DNA of 64,000 nt from NCBI RefSeq assembly GCF_000576635.1, contig NZ_AVFL01000023.1, forward strand, positions 1 through 64,000, given 5' to 3'. Position numbers and translations under genes: made by a program. Shown here one piece after another: positions 34,687-44,929 of this stretch. Source of the stretch: Skermanella stibiiresistens SB22 (GTDB taxonomy: Bacteria; Pseudomonadota; Alphaproteobacteria; Azospirillales; Azospirillaceae). How positions within the stretch are numbered: the first letter of the stretch is position 1; each line of letters opens with the position of its first letter. Below the pieces are notes generated by a model. The model worked only from the letters and a program-made list of their open reading frames with translations, was not told the DNA's origin and searched no databases.

Positions 34687-36705
34687 TCAGGCCGAGATCA
34701 GCAGGTTGCCGTAGCGGTCCACGGTCAGCGTCTTGCCGGGATCGAGCACGGTGACCGAGGCGTTCTCCTCGACCAGTGCCGGGCCGGCGATGTCGTGGCC
34801 GGCCTTCAGGTCCTCGCGCCAATAGACCGGCGTGTCGCGCCAGCCCTCGGCGAACCAGACCGGGCGGCTGGCCTTGGGCTCGCACGGGCCGGTCGCGGCC
34901 TCGATCTCCGGCAGGGTCATCTCGCCGGTGCGGGCGATGCCGGTGACCAGGAAGTTGACCAGCTCGACATGGTCGTCCAGCTTGAAGCCGAAGCGCGCCA
35001 AGTGCTGGTCGTGGAACGCCTGGAAGACCTTGACCACCTCGTCGTCGGTGAACTCCTCGGCGTCGATCGGGATCTCCAGCTCGTAGTTCTGGCCGAGATA
35101 GCGCATCTCGACGCTCTTCATGATCTCGACCTTGTCGTGACCCTGGGCCATCAGCTCGTCCCGGCACTCGTCGATCAACGCCCGCATGGACGACCGGGCG
35201 CGCTCGCGGTCGAAGAAGCGGGAGTTGAGCTGGACCGTGCGGTAGCGGTCGACCCGCGCGTCGGCCATGGTGAAGCCGAAGGCGGAGAACTGTCCGGGGA
35301 AGTTGGGCACCAGACCGCGCGGAATCGACGCGTCGGTCATCAGGTCGCTGACATGGGGCGGGCCGGCTCCGCCGAACGCCACCAGCACGAAGTCGCGCGG
35401 GTCGAGCCCCTGTTCCGTCAGCACGGTGTGTAGGGCGCCCACCATGTTGTTGTTGGCGATCCTCACGATGGCCAGCGCCGCCTCCTCGACCCCGAGGCCC
35501 AGCGCCTCGGCGATCGGGGCGACGGCGGCGCGGGCCGCCGCGGCGTCCAGCGCCATGGCGCCGCCCAGGAAGTTTCCGGCGCTGATCCGGCCCAGCACCA
35601 CGTTGGCGTCGGTCACGGTCGGCTTGACGCCGCCCTTGCCGTAGCAGGCGGGGCCGGGGTTGGCGCCGGCGCTCTCCGGCCCCACCACCAGCATGCCCCC
35701 GGCGTCCATCCGGGCGATCGAGCCGCCGCCGGCGCCGATCGACCGGATGTCGATCATCGGCACCTGGATCGGGCGGCCCCACTCGATCTCGAAATCGGTG
35801 GTGAACTTCTCCTTGCCGCCGACCACGGTGGAGACGTCGGTCGAGGTGCCGCCCATGTCGAGCGTCACCAGGTTGTCGAGACCCAGCAGCCGGGCGGTCT
35901 GCTTGGCGGCGATCACACCGCCTGTCGGGCCCGACATGGCGATCTGGATGGGGCTCTCGGCGACCGCCTCGGCGCTCATCTCGCCGCCATTGGAGCGCAT
36001 GATCACCAGCTTGGCGTCGACGCCCTCGTCGCGCAGGCGCTGTTGCATGGTGCCGATGCGGGTCTTGACGACCGGCTTGATGAAGGCGTCGCAGATCGTG
36101 GTGGACGAGCGGAAATGCTCCTTCCATTTGGGCAGGACCTCGTAGGAGATCGAGACCGGGATGCCGGGCAGCGTCTCGGCGAAGATCTCCTTGATCCGGC
36201 GCTCGTGGTCCGGCCGCAGGTAGGAATGCAGCAGCATGACGGCGATCGCCTCGATCCCGCCATCCGCCTTGATCCGGGCCGCGATGTCGCGCACGCCCGC
36301 CTCGTCAAGCTCCTGGATGATCTCGCCCGACGGGCCGACCCGCTCCTCCACCTCATAGGTGTCGCGCCGCTGGACGAAGGGCTTCGGCTTGACCCAGGTC
36401 AGGTCGTAGTGGTGCTTGCGGTTGCCGCGGCCGATGAACGGCACGTCGCGGAACCCTTTGGTGCTGACATAGGCGACCCGCGCGCCCTTGCCCTCCAGCA
36501 ACGCGTTGGTCGCGACCGTGGTGCCGAGCCGGATGCCGACGATGTCGTCGATCGCGCCGAAGGCGCGGAGGCCGGTCATGATGCCCTCGACCGGATCGGC
36601 TGGTGTCGAGAGGTTCTTCCAGGCCTTGAGGGTGCGGTCGTTCTCGTCGTAGGCGACGAAGTCGGTGAAGGTCCCACCGATGTCGATGCCGAGGCGGTAT
36701 TGCAT
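34687..36705 (-). CDS. hyuA: Hydantoinase/oxoprolinase subunit A (ATPase)
   Basis: A 672-residue HyuA-family protein with the phosphate-binding N-terminus RLGIDIGGTFTDFVAYDE, LDMGGTSTDVS near the middle, and SIGAGGGSIA, all parts of the ASKHA-type ATPase fold. It activates the lactam carbonyl by ATP. ATG 36705 begins the conserved fold, so the 6-residue extension to 36723 is not used. It is encoded between the class IV aminotransferase and hyuB. Confidence 0.88.
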   Translation of the reverse strand: MQYRLGIDIGGTFTDFVAYDENDRTLKAWKNLSTPADPVEGIMTGLRAFGAIDDIVGIRLGTTVATNALLEGKGARVAYVSTKGFRDVPFIGRGNRKHHYDLTWVKPKPFVQRRDTYEVEERVGPSGEIIQELDEAGVRDIAARIKADGGIEAIAVMLLHSYLRPDHERRIKEIFAETLPGIPVSISYEVLPKWKEHFRSSTTICDAFIKPVVKTRIGTMQQRLRDEGVDAKLVIMRSNGGEMSAEAVAESPIQIAMSGPTGGVIAAKQTARLLGLDNLVTLDMGGTSTDVSTVVGGKEKFTTDFEIEWGRPIQVPMIDIRSIGAGGGSIARMDAGGMLVVGPESAGANPGPACYGKGGVKPTVTDANVVLGRISAGNFLGGAMALDAAAARAAVAPIAEALGLGVEEAALAIVRIANNNMVGALHTVLTEQGLDPRDFVLVAFGGAGPPHVSDLMTDASIPRGLVPNFPGQFSAFGFTMADARVDRYRTVQLNSRFFDRERARSSMRALIDECRDELMAQGHDKVEIMKSVEMRYLGQNYELEIPIDAEEFTDDEVVKVFQAFHDQHLARFGFKLDDHVELVNFLVTGIARTGEMTLPEIEAATGPCEPKASRPVWFAEGWRDTPVYWREDLKAGHDIAGPALVEENASVTVLDPGKTLTVDRYGNLLISA

Positions 36706-36786
36706 GGATCTGTTCCCTGTCATCGTGTCGCTGTTGTCTTCGGCGGCGATTTCTTGTTGTTCGTTCTTGGGTTTTTGGAACTTGGC

Positions 36787-37737
36787 CTAGCCGGCGATCT
36801 CCGGGTCGGCCTTGTCGTAGTCGATCGGCGTCGCGTGCCAGCCCTGGGCGCGCTTGGCCCAGAAGGTCTCGCGCAGGCGGGTGGAGATGGGTCCCGGCCG
36901 GTCGTTGCCCATGATCCGGCCGTCGATGCGGGATGCCGGCATGACGCCGCCCGCCGTCGTGCAGGTGAAGATCTCGTCGGCGTCGCGCAACTCGGCGGCG
37001 GAGACCGGCCGGACCTCGAACGGGATGCCAAGCTCCTCGCACAGCTCCAGCATCGACATCCGCGTCATGCCGTCCAAGGCGCCCCGATCGGGGGTCGCGA
37101 CCCGGCCGTCGGTGATGCTGAAGACGTTGAAGCCGGCGCCCTCGGTGGCGTTGCCCTGGGCGTCGAGCAGGATCGCGAAGTCGCAGCCCTTCTCCATCGC
37201 CTCGAACTGGCCGCGCGTCAGATCGCCCCAGTGGAAGTTCTTGACGCGGGGTTCGAACGATTCCGGCGGGATGCGCCGCGTCTCGGCGATCATCAGGTGG
37301 AGCCCGCGCTCCATCATCTCGGCACTGGCGACCGACACCCAGGGCACCGCGTAGGCGGCGAGATAGTTGCGGCAATAGGCCGGGTGGCGCGGCATGCCGG
37401 GGCGGGGAACGCCGCGCAGGCAATCCATCGCGACATAGGCGGAGCGCAGGCCGGCGACGCGGACGAGGCGTTCGAGGATCGCCTTGATCTCGTCGTCGCT
37501 CTCGGTCGGCTTCAGGTGCAGGAACTCCATCGAGGCGCGGAACCGGCGGATATGGTCGTCCAGCCGGAAGAACGCGCCGTCCCAGACGCCGACCACGTCA
37601 TAGGTCACGTCGGAGCGCCGATAGCCCCAGTCGGTGATCGGGATCGCGGCCTGGGCGATCGGCATGTACCGGCCATCGATGTAGGCGGCGCCATTGGTGA
37701 ACGGGGAGGCTGCTGTTTCGGTCATCTCGGGGGTCAT
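36787..37737 (-). CDS. Class IV aminotransferase (D-amino acid/branched-chain type)
   Basis: A 316-residue fold-type IV PLP enzyme. The lysine is Lys166 in RVKNFHW, with the cofactor loop NATEGAGFNVF (Glu199) and TTAGGVMP. Relatives act on D-amino acids or branched-chain amino acids. In a hydantoin operon a D-amino-acid aminotransferase would remove the amino group of the released D-amino acid, which is inference. ATG 37737 overlaps the livM stop by 4 bases. Confidence 0.85.
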   Translation of the reverse strand: MTPEMTETAASPFTNGAAYIDGRYMPIAQAAIPITDWGYRRSDVTYDVVGVWDGAFFRLDDHIRRFRASMEFLHLKPTESDDEIKAILERLVRVAGLRSAYVAMDCLRGVPRPGMPRHPAYCRNYLAAYAVPWVSVASAEMMERGLHLMIAETRRIPPESFEPRVKNFHWGDLTRGQFEAMEKGCDFAILLDAQGNATEGAGFNVFSITDGRVATPDRGALDGMTRMSMLELCEELGIPFEVRPVSAAELRDADEIFTCTTAGGVMPASRIDGRIMGNDRPGPISTRLRETFWAKRAQGWHATPIDYDKADPEIAG

Positions 37738-38798
37738 CCTTCCTGCGGGCGTTGTTCGAGCCGTTTCCGGCGAAATCCTAGCTGGGGCCAGCGGCGGGGG
37801 ATCCTCAGTTCGCGTCCTCCCGTCAGACCCTTGGGCCTGAACACCAGGATCAGCGCCATCAAGACGCCCAGGCCAAGCTCCTGGCTGCCTTGGGGCAATG
37901 CCACGCCCAGGCCACCGCGTTCCAGGAAGCGGAGCACCTCGACGATCGCGGTGACGGCGACGACACCGCAGACGGCTCCGGTCAGGCTGAACATGCCGCC
38001 GACCACCAGCATCGCCAGCGTGATGAAGGACAGGTTCAGGTAGAACGGATCTACCGTCAGGATGCCGAGGAACTGGGCGTAGAGTCCGCCGCCCATCCCG
38101 ACCAGGGCGGCGCTCAGCACGAAGGCCGCCAGCCGCACCTTGAGGACGTCGACGGCGGACGCCCGGGCCGCCACCTCGTCGTCGCGCGACGCCCGCAGCA
38201 TCAGGCCGAAGCGCGAGATCTGGAACAGATGCGCCACCGCGATGGCCAGCAGCGCGAAGGCGAAGCCGATCCAAGGGCCGACCACGGTCGGGATGCCGAT
38301 GATCGAGCTGACGCCCGCCGTCACCGAATCCCAGTTGGAATAGACGCTGTTGACGATCACCAGGAAGGCGAAGGTCGCGATCGAGCAGGCCGTTCCCGAC
38401 AGCCGCATGATGGCGGCCCCCAGGATCAGCGCCACCAGCGCCGGCAGGGCGAACGACCCGGCCACGGCGACCAGGAAGGGATATTCGGCCTCCTGCAGGA
38501 AGACCGGCAGTCCCGAAAGCATGATCTGCTTGAAGGTCGGCTGCGCGGTGGCCCAGGCGGCGGCGTAGGCCCCGACGCACATGAAGCCGATATGGCCGAA
38601 CGAGATGATTCCCGAATTGCCGATGAAGACGTAGAGCCCGACCACGACGATGACCCGGATCATCATCTCGGCCACGGTGACCTGGACGGTGTCCGATCCG
38701 GTCAGCGACGCCAGCGCCACGATAGCCAGCAGGCAGAGCGCCAGCAGTGCTGGGGATTGGTGGCGGGCGAGGGCGGGGAGGAGCGTTTTGGCTGACAT
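37734..38798 (-). CDS. livM: Branched-chain-type ABC importer permease LivM
   Basis: A 354-residue inner-membrane permease with about nine hydrophobic helices and the LivM signature GNSGIISFGHIGFMCVGAY. The ABC-interacting loop RFGLMLRASRDDEVAARASAVDV contacts the ATPase. It pairs with LivH. The substrate class of such importers is wide (amino acids, amides, urea-like compounds), and the operon suggests a hydantoin-like compound. It starts 14 bases after livH. Confidence 0.88.
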   Translation of the reverse strand: MSAKTLLPALARHQSPALLALCLLAIVALASLTGSDTVQVTVAEMMIRVIVVVGLYVFIGNSGIISFGHIGFMCVGAYAAAWATAQPTFKQIMLSGLPVFLQEAEYPFLVAVAGSFALPALVALILGAAIMRLSGTACSIATFAFLVIVNSVYSNWDSVTAGVSSIIGIPTVVGPWIGFAFALLAIAVAHLFQISRFGLMLRASRDDEVAARASAVDVLKVRLAAFVLSAALVGMGGGLYAQFLGILTVDPFYLNLSFITLAMLVVGGMFSLTGAVCGVVAVTAIVEVLRFLERGGLGVALPQGSQELGLGVLMALILVFRPKGLTGGRELRIPRRWPQLGFRRKRLEQRPQEG

Positions 38799-38812
38799 GT
38801 CCCGGTGCCTCC

Positions 38813-39723
38813 TCAGACCCGTTCGACCGTGTTGCGCGCCGGCACCAGCCCGGCGGGCCGCACCAGCAGGACCAGGATGACGAAGGCGAACGCGAAGGCG
38901 TCGCGAAAGGCGCGGAGGTCGGGCGGCAGGTAGGCCTGGAGCATGGTGACGATGAAGCCGACCAGGAACCCGCCGACCACGGCGCCCACCAGGCTGCCCA
39001 TGCCGCCGATCACCACGGCGACGAAGGCGAACAGCGCCAGCGGCACGCCCATGGTGTGGCTCAGCGAGCCGGACTGCGTGACGTAAAGGAGGGCCACGGC
39101 GCTGGCCAGGATGCCGCTGATCGCGAAGGCGAGGCCGATCACGAAGTTGCCGCGCACGCCCAGATACTGCGCCATGCGGAAGTCCTCCGCCGCCGCCCGC
39201 ATCTGGACGCCGTAGCGCGACTTCTTGAGGAAGACCGACAGCCCCGCCATCAGCGCCAGGGTGACCACCAGCGTGATCACCTGGAGCATGGGGACCCGCA
39301 GGTCGCCGATGATCACCTGCGTGTTGGCGTCGCTCCACAGGTTGATCGCCTTGGGCCGCGAGCCGTACATCATCAGCACCGCGTTCTGGATGATGTAGCT
39401 GACCGCGAAGGAGCCGATCATCAGCGTCGGCGGCGACGAGCGGCGCAGCGGCCGGAACACCAGCGCGTCGGTCAGCAGCGCCGCGACGATCACGATCAGC
39501 GCGATGGCCGGCAGCATCAGCGCGATGTTGAAATCGCCGATCAGCATGCGGGCGGTGACATCGGCGGACGGCACGATCAGGGCATAGGCGCCGATCGTGA
39601 TGAAATCGCCATGGGCGAAGTTGATCAGCCGCAGGATGCCGAACAGCAAGCCGATGCCAAGCGCGGTCAGGGCATAGATGCTGCCAAGGCTGAGCGCGTC
39701 GATCAGGTTTTGCAGCAGTCCGA

Positions 39724-39727
<4 letters not shown>
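38813..39727 (-). CDS. livH: Branched-chain-type ABC importer permease LivH
   Basis: A 304-residue permease with the LivH N-terminus (LGSIYALTALGIGLLFGILRLINFAHGDF) and the coupling loop RYGVQMRAAAEDFRMAQYLGV. About eight membrane helices are visible. Its start overlaps the livF stop by 4 bases, which places it firmly in the operon. Confidence 0.88.
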
Positions 39728-40484
<757 letters not shown>

Positions 40485-40485
<1 letters not shown>

Positions 40486-41252
40486 CACGCCTCCAATCCG
40501 AGATACGCCGCCATCACGGCCTCGTGGCGCTGGATCTCGCCGGGGGTGCCCTCCGCCAGGGTGCGGCCGCCGTCGAGCACGTGGATGCGGTCGCTGATGC
40601 CCATGACCACGCGCATGTTGTGCTCGATCAGCAGCACGCCGCAGATGAAGGTCGTGGGGATCGAGGCGACCAGCACCATCAGGTCCTCGCACTCGGCGTC
40701 CGACATGCCGGCCGCCGGCTCATCCAGCAGGATGAAGGCGGGTGACAGCATCAAGGCCCGCGCGATGCCCAGCCGGCGCTGGTCGGTATAGGCCAGGATC
40801 GAGGCGTGCTCGTCCGCCTTGTCGGCGATGCCGATCCAGTCCAGCAGCTCCATGGCTTGGACCCGCGCCGCCCGGCGGCTCAAGCCCAGGCTGACGCCGG
40901 TCACCTCGGCGTTCTCTACGACGGTCATATCGGTGAACAGGCGGCCCGCCTGGAAGGTGCGGGCGATGCCGTTCCGCCGGAACTCGGTCGGGCTCCAGCC
41001 CGCCGTGTCCGTCCGGCCCGCCAGCACGCGCCCCTCGGTCGGACGCTGGAATCCGGTCAGGCAATTGACCAGCGTCGTCTTGCCAGCGCCGTTCGGCCCA
41101 ATCAAGCCGAACACCTGATGGCGCTCGACCTGGAGACTGACGTCGGAGATGGCGGCGAGCCCCTGGAACCGCACGGTCAGATGCTCGGCCCGCAGCTCGG
41201 CGGCACTAGCGCCGCCGGCGGTGACCGCTCTTTCCGTCGCTACCATGGTCAT
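40485..41252 (-). CDS. livG: ABC importer ATPase LivG
   Basis: A 255-residue ATPase with Walker A GPNGAGKT, the LivG-type segment RNGIARTFQAGRLF and Walker B FILLDEPAAGMSD. The region where LSGGQ normally sits reads LAYTDQRRLGIARAL, a degenerate signature. ATG 41252 is chosen for its AAGGAGG ribosome site 7 bases upstream; a longer frame to 41282 lacks support. Confidence 0.88.
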
Positions 41253-41358
41253 GGAGAACCTCCTTCTGACCGGACTTTTCATGTCGACCGGGTCATGACG
41301 ACCGGTAAGTGGGCGCCACCCGCCTCAGAGGTCGGGCGGCGCCGTGACGGTGCGGGGT

Positions 41359-42561
41359 TCAGTTGCCGGCGAGGCGGTAGAGCACGGGGTCGGGGATGGT
41401 CTTGCCGACGCGCCACTCCTCGACGAAGCTTTGCTTGTCCCCGGCGAAGGAGGTGATCAGCAGGGGGATGTCGGTCTGGATGTGCAGCTTGTTGGTGAAG
41501 GAGCGCGGCCCCAGCACCGTCGGCGCGTCCTTGGCCTTCTCCAGCTCCGCCACCACCGGCTTGGCGTCGGTCGTGCCGGCCTTCTCGACGGCGGCCTTCC
41601 ACAGGTCGAGCCAGGCGTAGATCGGATAGGCGTATTGGGTGGTCGGCGGCTTGCCGAACTTGGCGGTATAGGCCTTGGTGATCTCCTCCACCGCCGGGCG
41701 GGCGTCACCGGCCGGAAGCGCCTGGACCGGCAGGTAGAAGTCCTTCAGGTTCGGCACGGCGTTCAGCCAATAGGTCCCGTCCATGGCGGTACCGGACAAA
41801 ACGGGCAGGGTGATGCCGGCGGCCCGGATCTGGCGCAGCGCGCTGGCGGCGCCTGGATTGGTCGAGCACAGCATGATGTGGTCGACGCCCTTGGTCCGGA
41901 TCGCGTCGGTCATGCGGGTGATCTGCGAGCTGATGACCGGGTCGAGACCCTTGAAGGTATCGGCGCCGATCACCTCGCCCTTGGCGGCGAAGGCCCATTT
42001 GTAGCCGGCGCAGATCGACTTGTTGTACTCGATGCTCTCGTCGATCAGCTCGTAGCCCTTGCGGAAGCCCTTCTTCTCGAAGCCCCAGTCGCCCATGGTG
42101 GCGCCCTCGAGCTGGGCCGCCGCGATCGTGGTGAAGGCGAAGGGCCCGACGCCGAGCACGCCGGCCTTGGGATCGGCCGCCCCCAGGAACGCGGAGATGA
42201 TGCCGGCCTTCTGCGCTTGGAGCGCCGCCGGGGCGCCATAGTCGTAGTCGGCCGAGACCAGCAGCAGGTTGGCGCCCTGCTGGATCAGGCTCTGCCCGGC
42301 CTTGGCGCCCTCGACGCGGTCGGTCTTGGTGTCGGCGCTGACCGTGGCGATCTGTTTGCCGAGCACGCCGCCATCGGCGTTGGTCTTCTCGATCCACAAC
42401 TGGGCCATTTTGGTGGCCTCGCCGTCATAGGCCTCCATCCAGCCCGACATGGCGACCGCCATGCCGATGGTGACGGAATCCTCCTTCGCTTGGGCGGAAA
42501 ACGTCCCCGCGAGGGTGGCCACGCCAGACAACAGCGCGGCCATCAGGAACCTGATCTTCAT
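41359..42561 (-). CDS. LivK-like ABC substrate-binding protein
   Basis: A 400-residue periplasmic binding protein of the branched-chain/amide type (Peripla_BP_6). The signal peptide ends at AQA (about residue 25) and the mature part begins DSVTIGMAVAMSGWMEAYDGE. The two-lobe fold is evident through KTDRVEGAKAGQSLIQQGANLLL and YPIYAWLDLWKAAVEKA. It would define the substrate of the import system. It lies 106 bases before livG. Confidence 0.87.
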   Translation of the reverse strand: MKIRFLMAALLSGVATLAGTFSAQAKEDSVTIGMAVAMSGWMEAYDGEATKMAQLWIEKTNADGGVLGKQIATVSADTKTDRVEGAKAGQSLIQQGANLLLVSADYDYGAPAALQAQKAGIISAFLGAADPKAGVLGVGPFAFTTIAAAQLEGATMGDWGFEKKGFRKGYELIDESIEYNKSICAGYKWAFAAKGEVIGADTFKGLDPVISSQITRMTDAIRTKGVDHIMLCSTNPGAASALRQIRAAGITLPVLSGTAMDGTYWLNAVPNLKDFYLPVQALPAGDARPAVEEITKAYTAKFGKPPTTQYAYPIYAWLDLWKAAVEKAGTTDAKPVVAELEKAKDAPTVLGPRSFTNKLHIQTDIPLLITSFAGDKQSFVEEWRVGKTIPDPVLYRLAGN

Positions 42562-42722
42562 ATCTCGCCTCTCCTGCTGTTCAGCCCGCGCCGGCGCCCA
42601 TTTTCGGGTCACGCGGTCACGGCGATTTTTATTGGGGGCGGCAACTCTCCCGTCGCGGACTCTTTGGCGGTCCGGCGTTTTTTAAAGTATTCGCTATCTT
42701 TTATTTCAGTAAGGTGGCTTTG

Positions 42723-42905
42723 TTATTCGGCTGCGGCGGCGTGCCGTTTCGTCCGGTCCTCTTCCCAGTCCACGCACCATTGGGAACAGTAGATCTCCTC
42801 GCCCTTCATGACGGCTTCCGGCCGCTTGGCCTCATAGATCAGGACGCCGCAGTTGTGGCACTTGATGTAGCTCTCGACGTAAAGCTTGTTGGGAGCGAAC
42901 TTCAT
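42723..42905 (-). CDS. Small zinc-ribbon protein of the Hyu operon
   Basis: A 60-residue protein with two cysteine pairs, Cys16-x2-Cys19 (KCHNC) and Cys40-x3-Cys44 (YCSQWC), which should bind one zinc ion. It has no membrane segment. Its ATG overlaps the GntR stop by 4 bases. Small zinc ribbons near hydantoinase genes may support enzyme assembly or regulation, but the role is unknown to me. A 161-base gap follows before the binding-protein gene. Confidence 0.65.
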   Translation of the reverse strand: MKFAPNKLYVESYIKCHNCGVLIYEAKRPEAVMKGEEIYCSQWCVDWEEDRTKRHAAAAE

Positions 42906-43822
42906 GGGATCTCCTCTTCGCTGGGGTCGATGGGGTGAACGCCGGGGTCGGCGGATCGCTTGCGACGCGTCTTCGAGGCGGCGGCCTCGGCCCGCTCCAA
43001 CTCCTCGTAGAAGGCGCGGGCGTGGCGCCATGTCTGTTCGATATGCGCGGTCAGAGCCGCTACCACCTTTTCAGGATCGCCGCCCATGATCGCCTCGGCA
43101 ATCGGCACATGGGCGCTGGCGCCGTCGATCAGGCTCTCCGCGAACAGATCGACGCTGGCCATCAGCATCTGCATCTCGGTGTCGATCGCCTCGTGCGCCC
43201 GCAGCGTCTGGCGATTGCGCGATCGCTCGCACAGGCGGCGGTGCAGCAGGACATCCAGATGACGCACCGCGCCGACATCGCCCGCCTTCGCCGCCTCGAT
43301 CATGTGATCGACGATGGCGGTGAACTCGGCCCGCGCCGCAGGATCCATCATCGGCATCGCCTGACGGATGGCGAAGGTTTCCACACAGATCCGGAAGGAG
43401 AAGACGTCGTCGACATCCTTGGCGGTGAAGCTGCGCATGAAGGCGCCGCGCCGCGGCTCCGACACCAGGAATCCCCGCTGCAGCAGGCCCGAGATGGCTT
43501 CCCGGATGGGATTGCGGCTGATCCCGAACCGCCGCGCCAACTCCGCCTCGTTAATCCGGTCGCCCGGCTTCAACCGCCCGGAAGTCAACTCCCCAAGCAG
43601 AAAATCTCGGACATGATCTGAAATCTTCGAAATATCGATGGAGAACTGCGAAGACGCCGGACGGTCCAGGTTCCCGGATTCCACCGACGCGTCGCTGGAA
43701 GCCGGACCTCGCGAAAGTGGTGGGAAGTCGATCTTGGGAAGGGCCGTACTCACGTTCCGAACCGCCTCAATCTGTGGACTGTGGACAGTTTCACCTTTAA
43801 GCAAAGGAGCGTCAATCGCCAA
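42902..43822 (-). CDS. GntR-family (FadR/FCD) regulator of the Hyu operon
   Basis: A 306-residue regulator: winged helix (about 67-130; LTSGRLKPGDRINEAELARRFGISRNPIREAISGLL) and a C-terminal FCD ligand domain. The first 60 residues are a disordered, Ser/Pro-rich leader, longer than usual, and the start codon (TTG 43822) is doubtful; translation may begin later. It heads the minus-strand operon and probably represses it until the substrate or a product binds. Confidence 0.82.
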   Translation of the reverse strand: MAIDAPLLKGETVHSPQIEAVRNVSTALPKIDFPPLSRGPASSDASVESGNLDRPASSQFSIDISKISDHVRDFLLGELTSGRLKPGDRINEAELARRFGISRNPIREAISGLLQRGFLVSEPRRGAFMRSFTAKDVDDVFSFRICVETFAIRQAMPMMDPAARAEFTAIVDHMIEAAKAGDVGAVRHLDVLLHRRLCERSRNRQTLRAHEAIDTEMQMLMASVDLFAESLIDGASAHVPIAEAIMGGDPEKVVAALTAHIEQTWRHARAFYEELERAEAAASKTRRKRSADPGVHPIDPSEEEIP

Positions 43823-43849
43823 AATGACGTTTCCCAGCGCATGACTACA

Positions 43850-43996
43850 TTATGGGCGATCTGATTTCCGATTATGCGAAACCGGTCTGGCACCGTACTT
43901 CGGCAGGACCGGCAGCGACAAGCCGACGCCGATCGAAACCAGTGCGCCAGCGAAGACGTGCTGCAAGGGCAGGGAGAGCGAACCGAAGTTCTCCAC
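43850..43996 (-). CDS. Possible 48-residue membrane peptide upstream of gntR
   Basis: GTG 43996 has CGGAG about 5 bases upstream. It opens 48 codons with a hydrophobic segment HVFAGALVSIGVGLSLPVL and a basic tail, ending at TAA 43850-43852. It lies 27 bases before the GntR frame on the same strand. The gap of 400 bases here otherwise holds only the REP-like repeat at 44122. It may be a real small protein, a leader, or a gene remnant. Confidence 0.3.
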   Translation of the reverse strand: MENFGSLSLPLQHVFAGALVSIGVGLSLPVLPKYGARPVSHNRKSDRP

Positions 43997-44121
43997 GATG
44001 CTCCGGATCGAGACTTCCAGCAGATTTCAGACCTAGACCGGCCATAGGTGCCACCGGCGCGGAACGTCAATCCACAGCGAATGAAACATTTATTTCGGTT
44101 GGTTCGTTGATCCGCTCTCAA

Positions 44122-44160
44122 CCGTAGGTCGGGTGCCGCTTCGCTTTACCCGACCTACGG
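44122..44160. repeat. REP-like inverted repeat, copy 1
   Basis: A perfect 13-base inverted repeat (CCGTAGGTCGGGT and its complement) with a 13-base loop. Its core CGTAGGTCGG is shared with the larger palindrome at 52885-52972, which suggests a dispersed repeat family, probably REP/RAYT-type. It can also act as a hairpin in RNA. Confidence 0.6.
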
Positions 44161-44225
44161 CAATGAACACGGCAATGACGATGTTGGTACGCGCATCGGA
44201 AAACGCCTGAGACGTCACGCTATTA

Positions 44226-44717
44226 TTACTTCGGCTTGAACGGGAAAGCATTCGTGAAATAGACGCCGGTCTGGTGCGGGTCGCTTGGATTGTAGAACAC
44301 CTTCATCCGGTTGGTCAGGACGCAATCGGTCGAATTGATGATCGACGCGTAGCCGAGTCCATGCTCAACGATGAACGGATCGTCCGGCACACCCACCAGA
44401 TCATACTGGCCGTTATTGCCCTCATAGGCTTCGCACGCCGCCGACCTGACCAAGCTCTTGATCAGCGGCTTGAGCGCATCGCCGTCATCTAGACAGTATC
44501 GGCTATCGAAGATCGACTTCTGAGTTGCCTCGCAAGCATCCATAGGGGCCTGGGTGAAACTGCAATGCCCTTCGACGATGTGGTTCGTGTCGGTCGCCTC
44601 ATCGATTTGTTCATCCGTGATGCCGATCTCGTCACACTTCAACGCGTGCGATTCCACTGGCAACATCACCGCCGCCATCAATGACGCGCGAATTAACCAG
44701 AGAGTTGTCGATTTCAT
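44226..44717 (-). CDS. Secreted cysteine-containing hypothetical protein
   Basis: A 163-residue protein with a signal peptide (about 1-25, ending ESHA) and six cysteines in the mature part, which fits a disulfide-bonded periplasmic or secreted protein. No catalytic motif is seen and I recognise no family. ATG 44717 is chosen because the signal peptide begins there. It stands alone, near a REP-like repeat, in a stretch slightly poorer in GC than its surroundings. Confidence 0.6.
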   Translation of the reverse strand: MKSTTLWLIRASLMAAVMLPVESHALKCDEIGITDEQIDEATDTNHIVEGHCSFTQAPMDACEATQKSIFDSRYCLDDGDALKPLIKSLVRSAACEAYEGNNGQYDLVGVPDDPFIVEHGLGYASIINSTDCVLTNRMKVFYNPSDPHQTGVYFTNAFPFKPK

Positions 44718-44929
44718 GATTGCTCTATCCATATCCGAGTATTGGTCGTCAATCGAATACAGTTACGATAAACGCTATTATGCATTAAGGCATGCTATTT
44801 TTTACTGAATGTTCCATGAATACATGGGAATGCATATAGCTTCCATAAGCCGTGGGCTTTTGCGCAGTGTTGATCTCGTGGCGGTTAACAGGGGGATGGA
44901 TCGCGGAGAGTGTGAAGCTGACCGCCCCC

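Noticed and set aside
36787-38580. Extended frame that would fuse livM sequence to the class IV aminotransferase
   Set aside because: The upstream part is livM read in the wrong frame; the ATG at 37737 overlapping the livM stop gives a normal-length enzyme.
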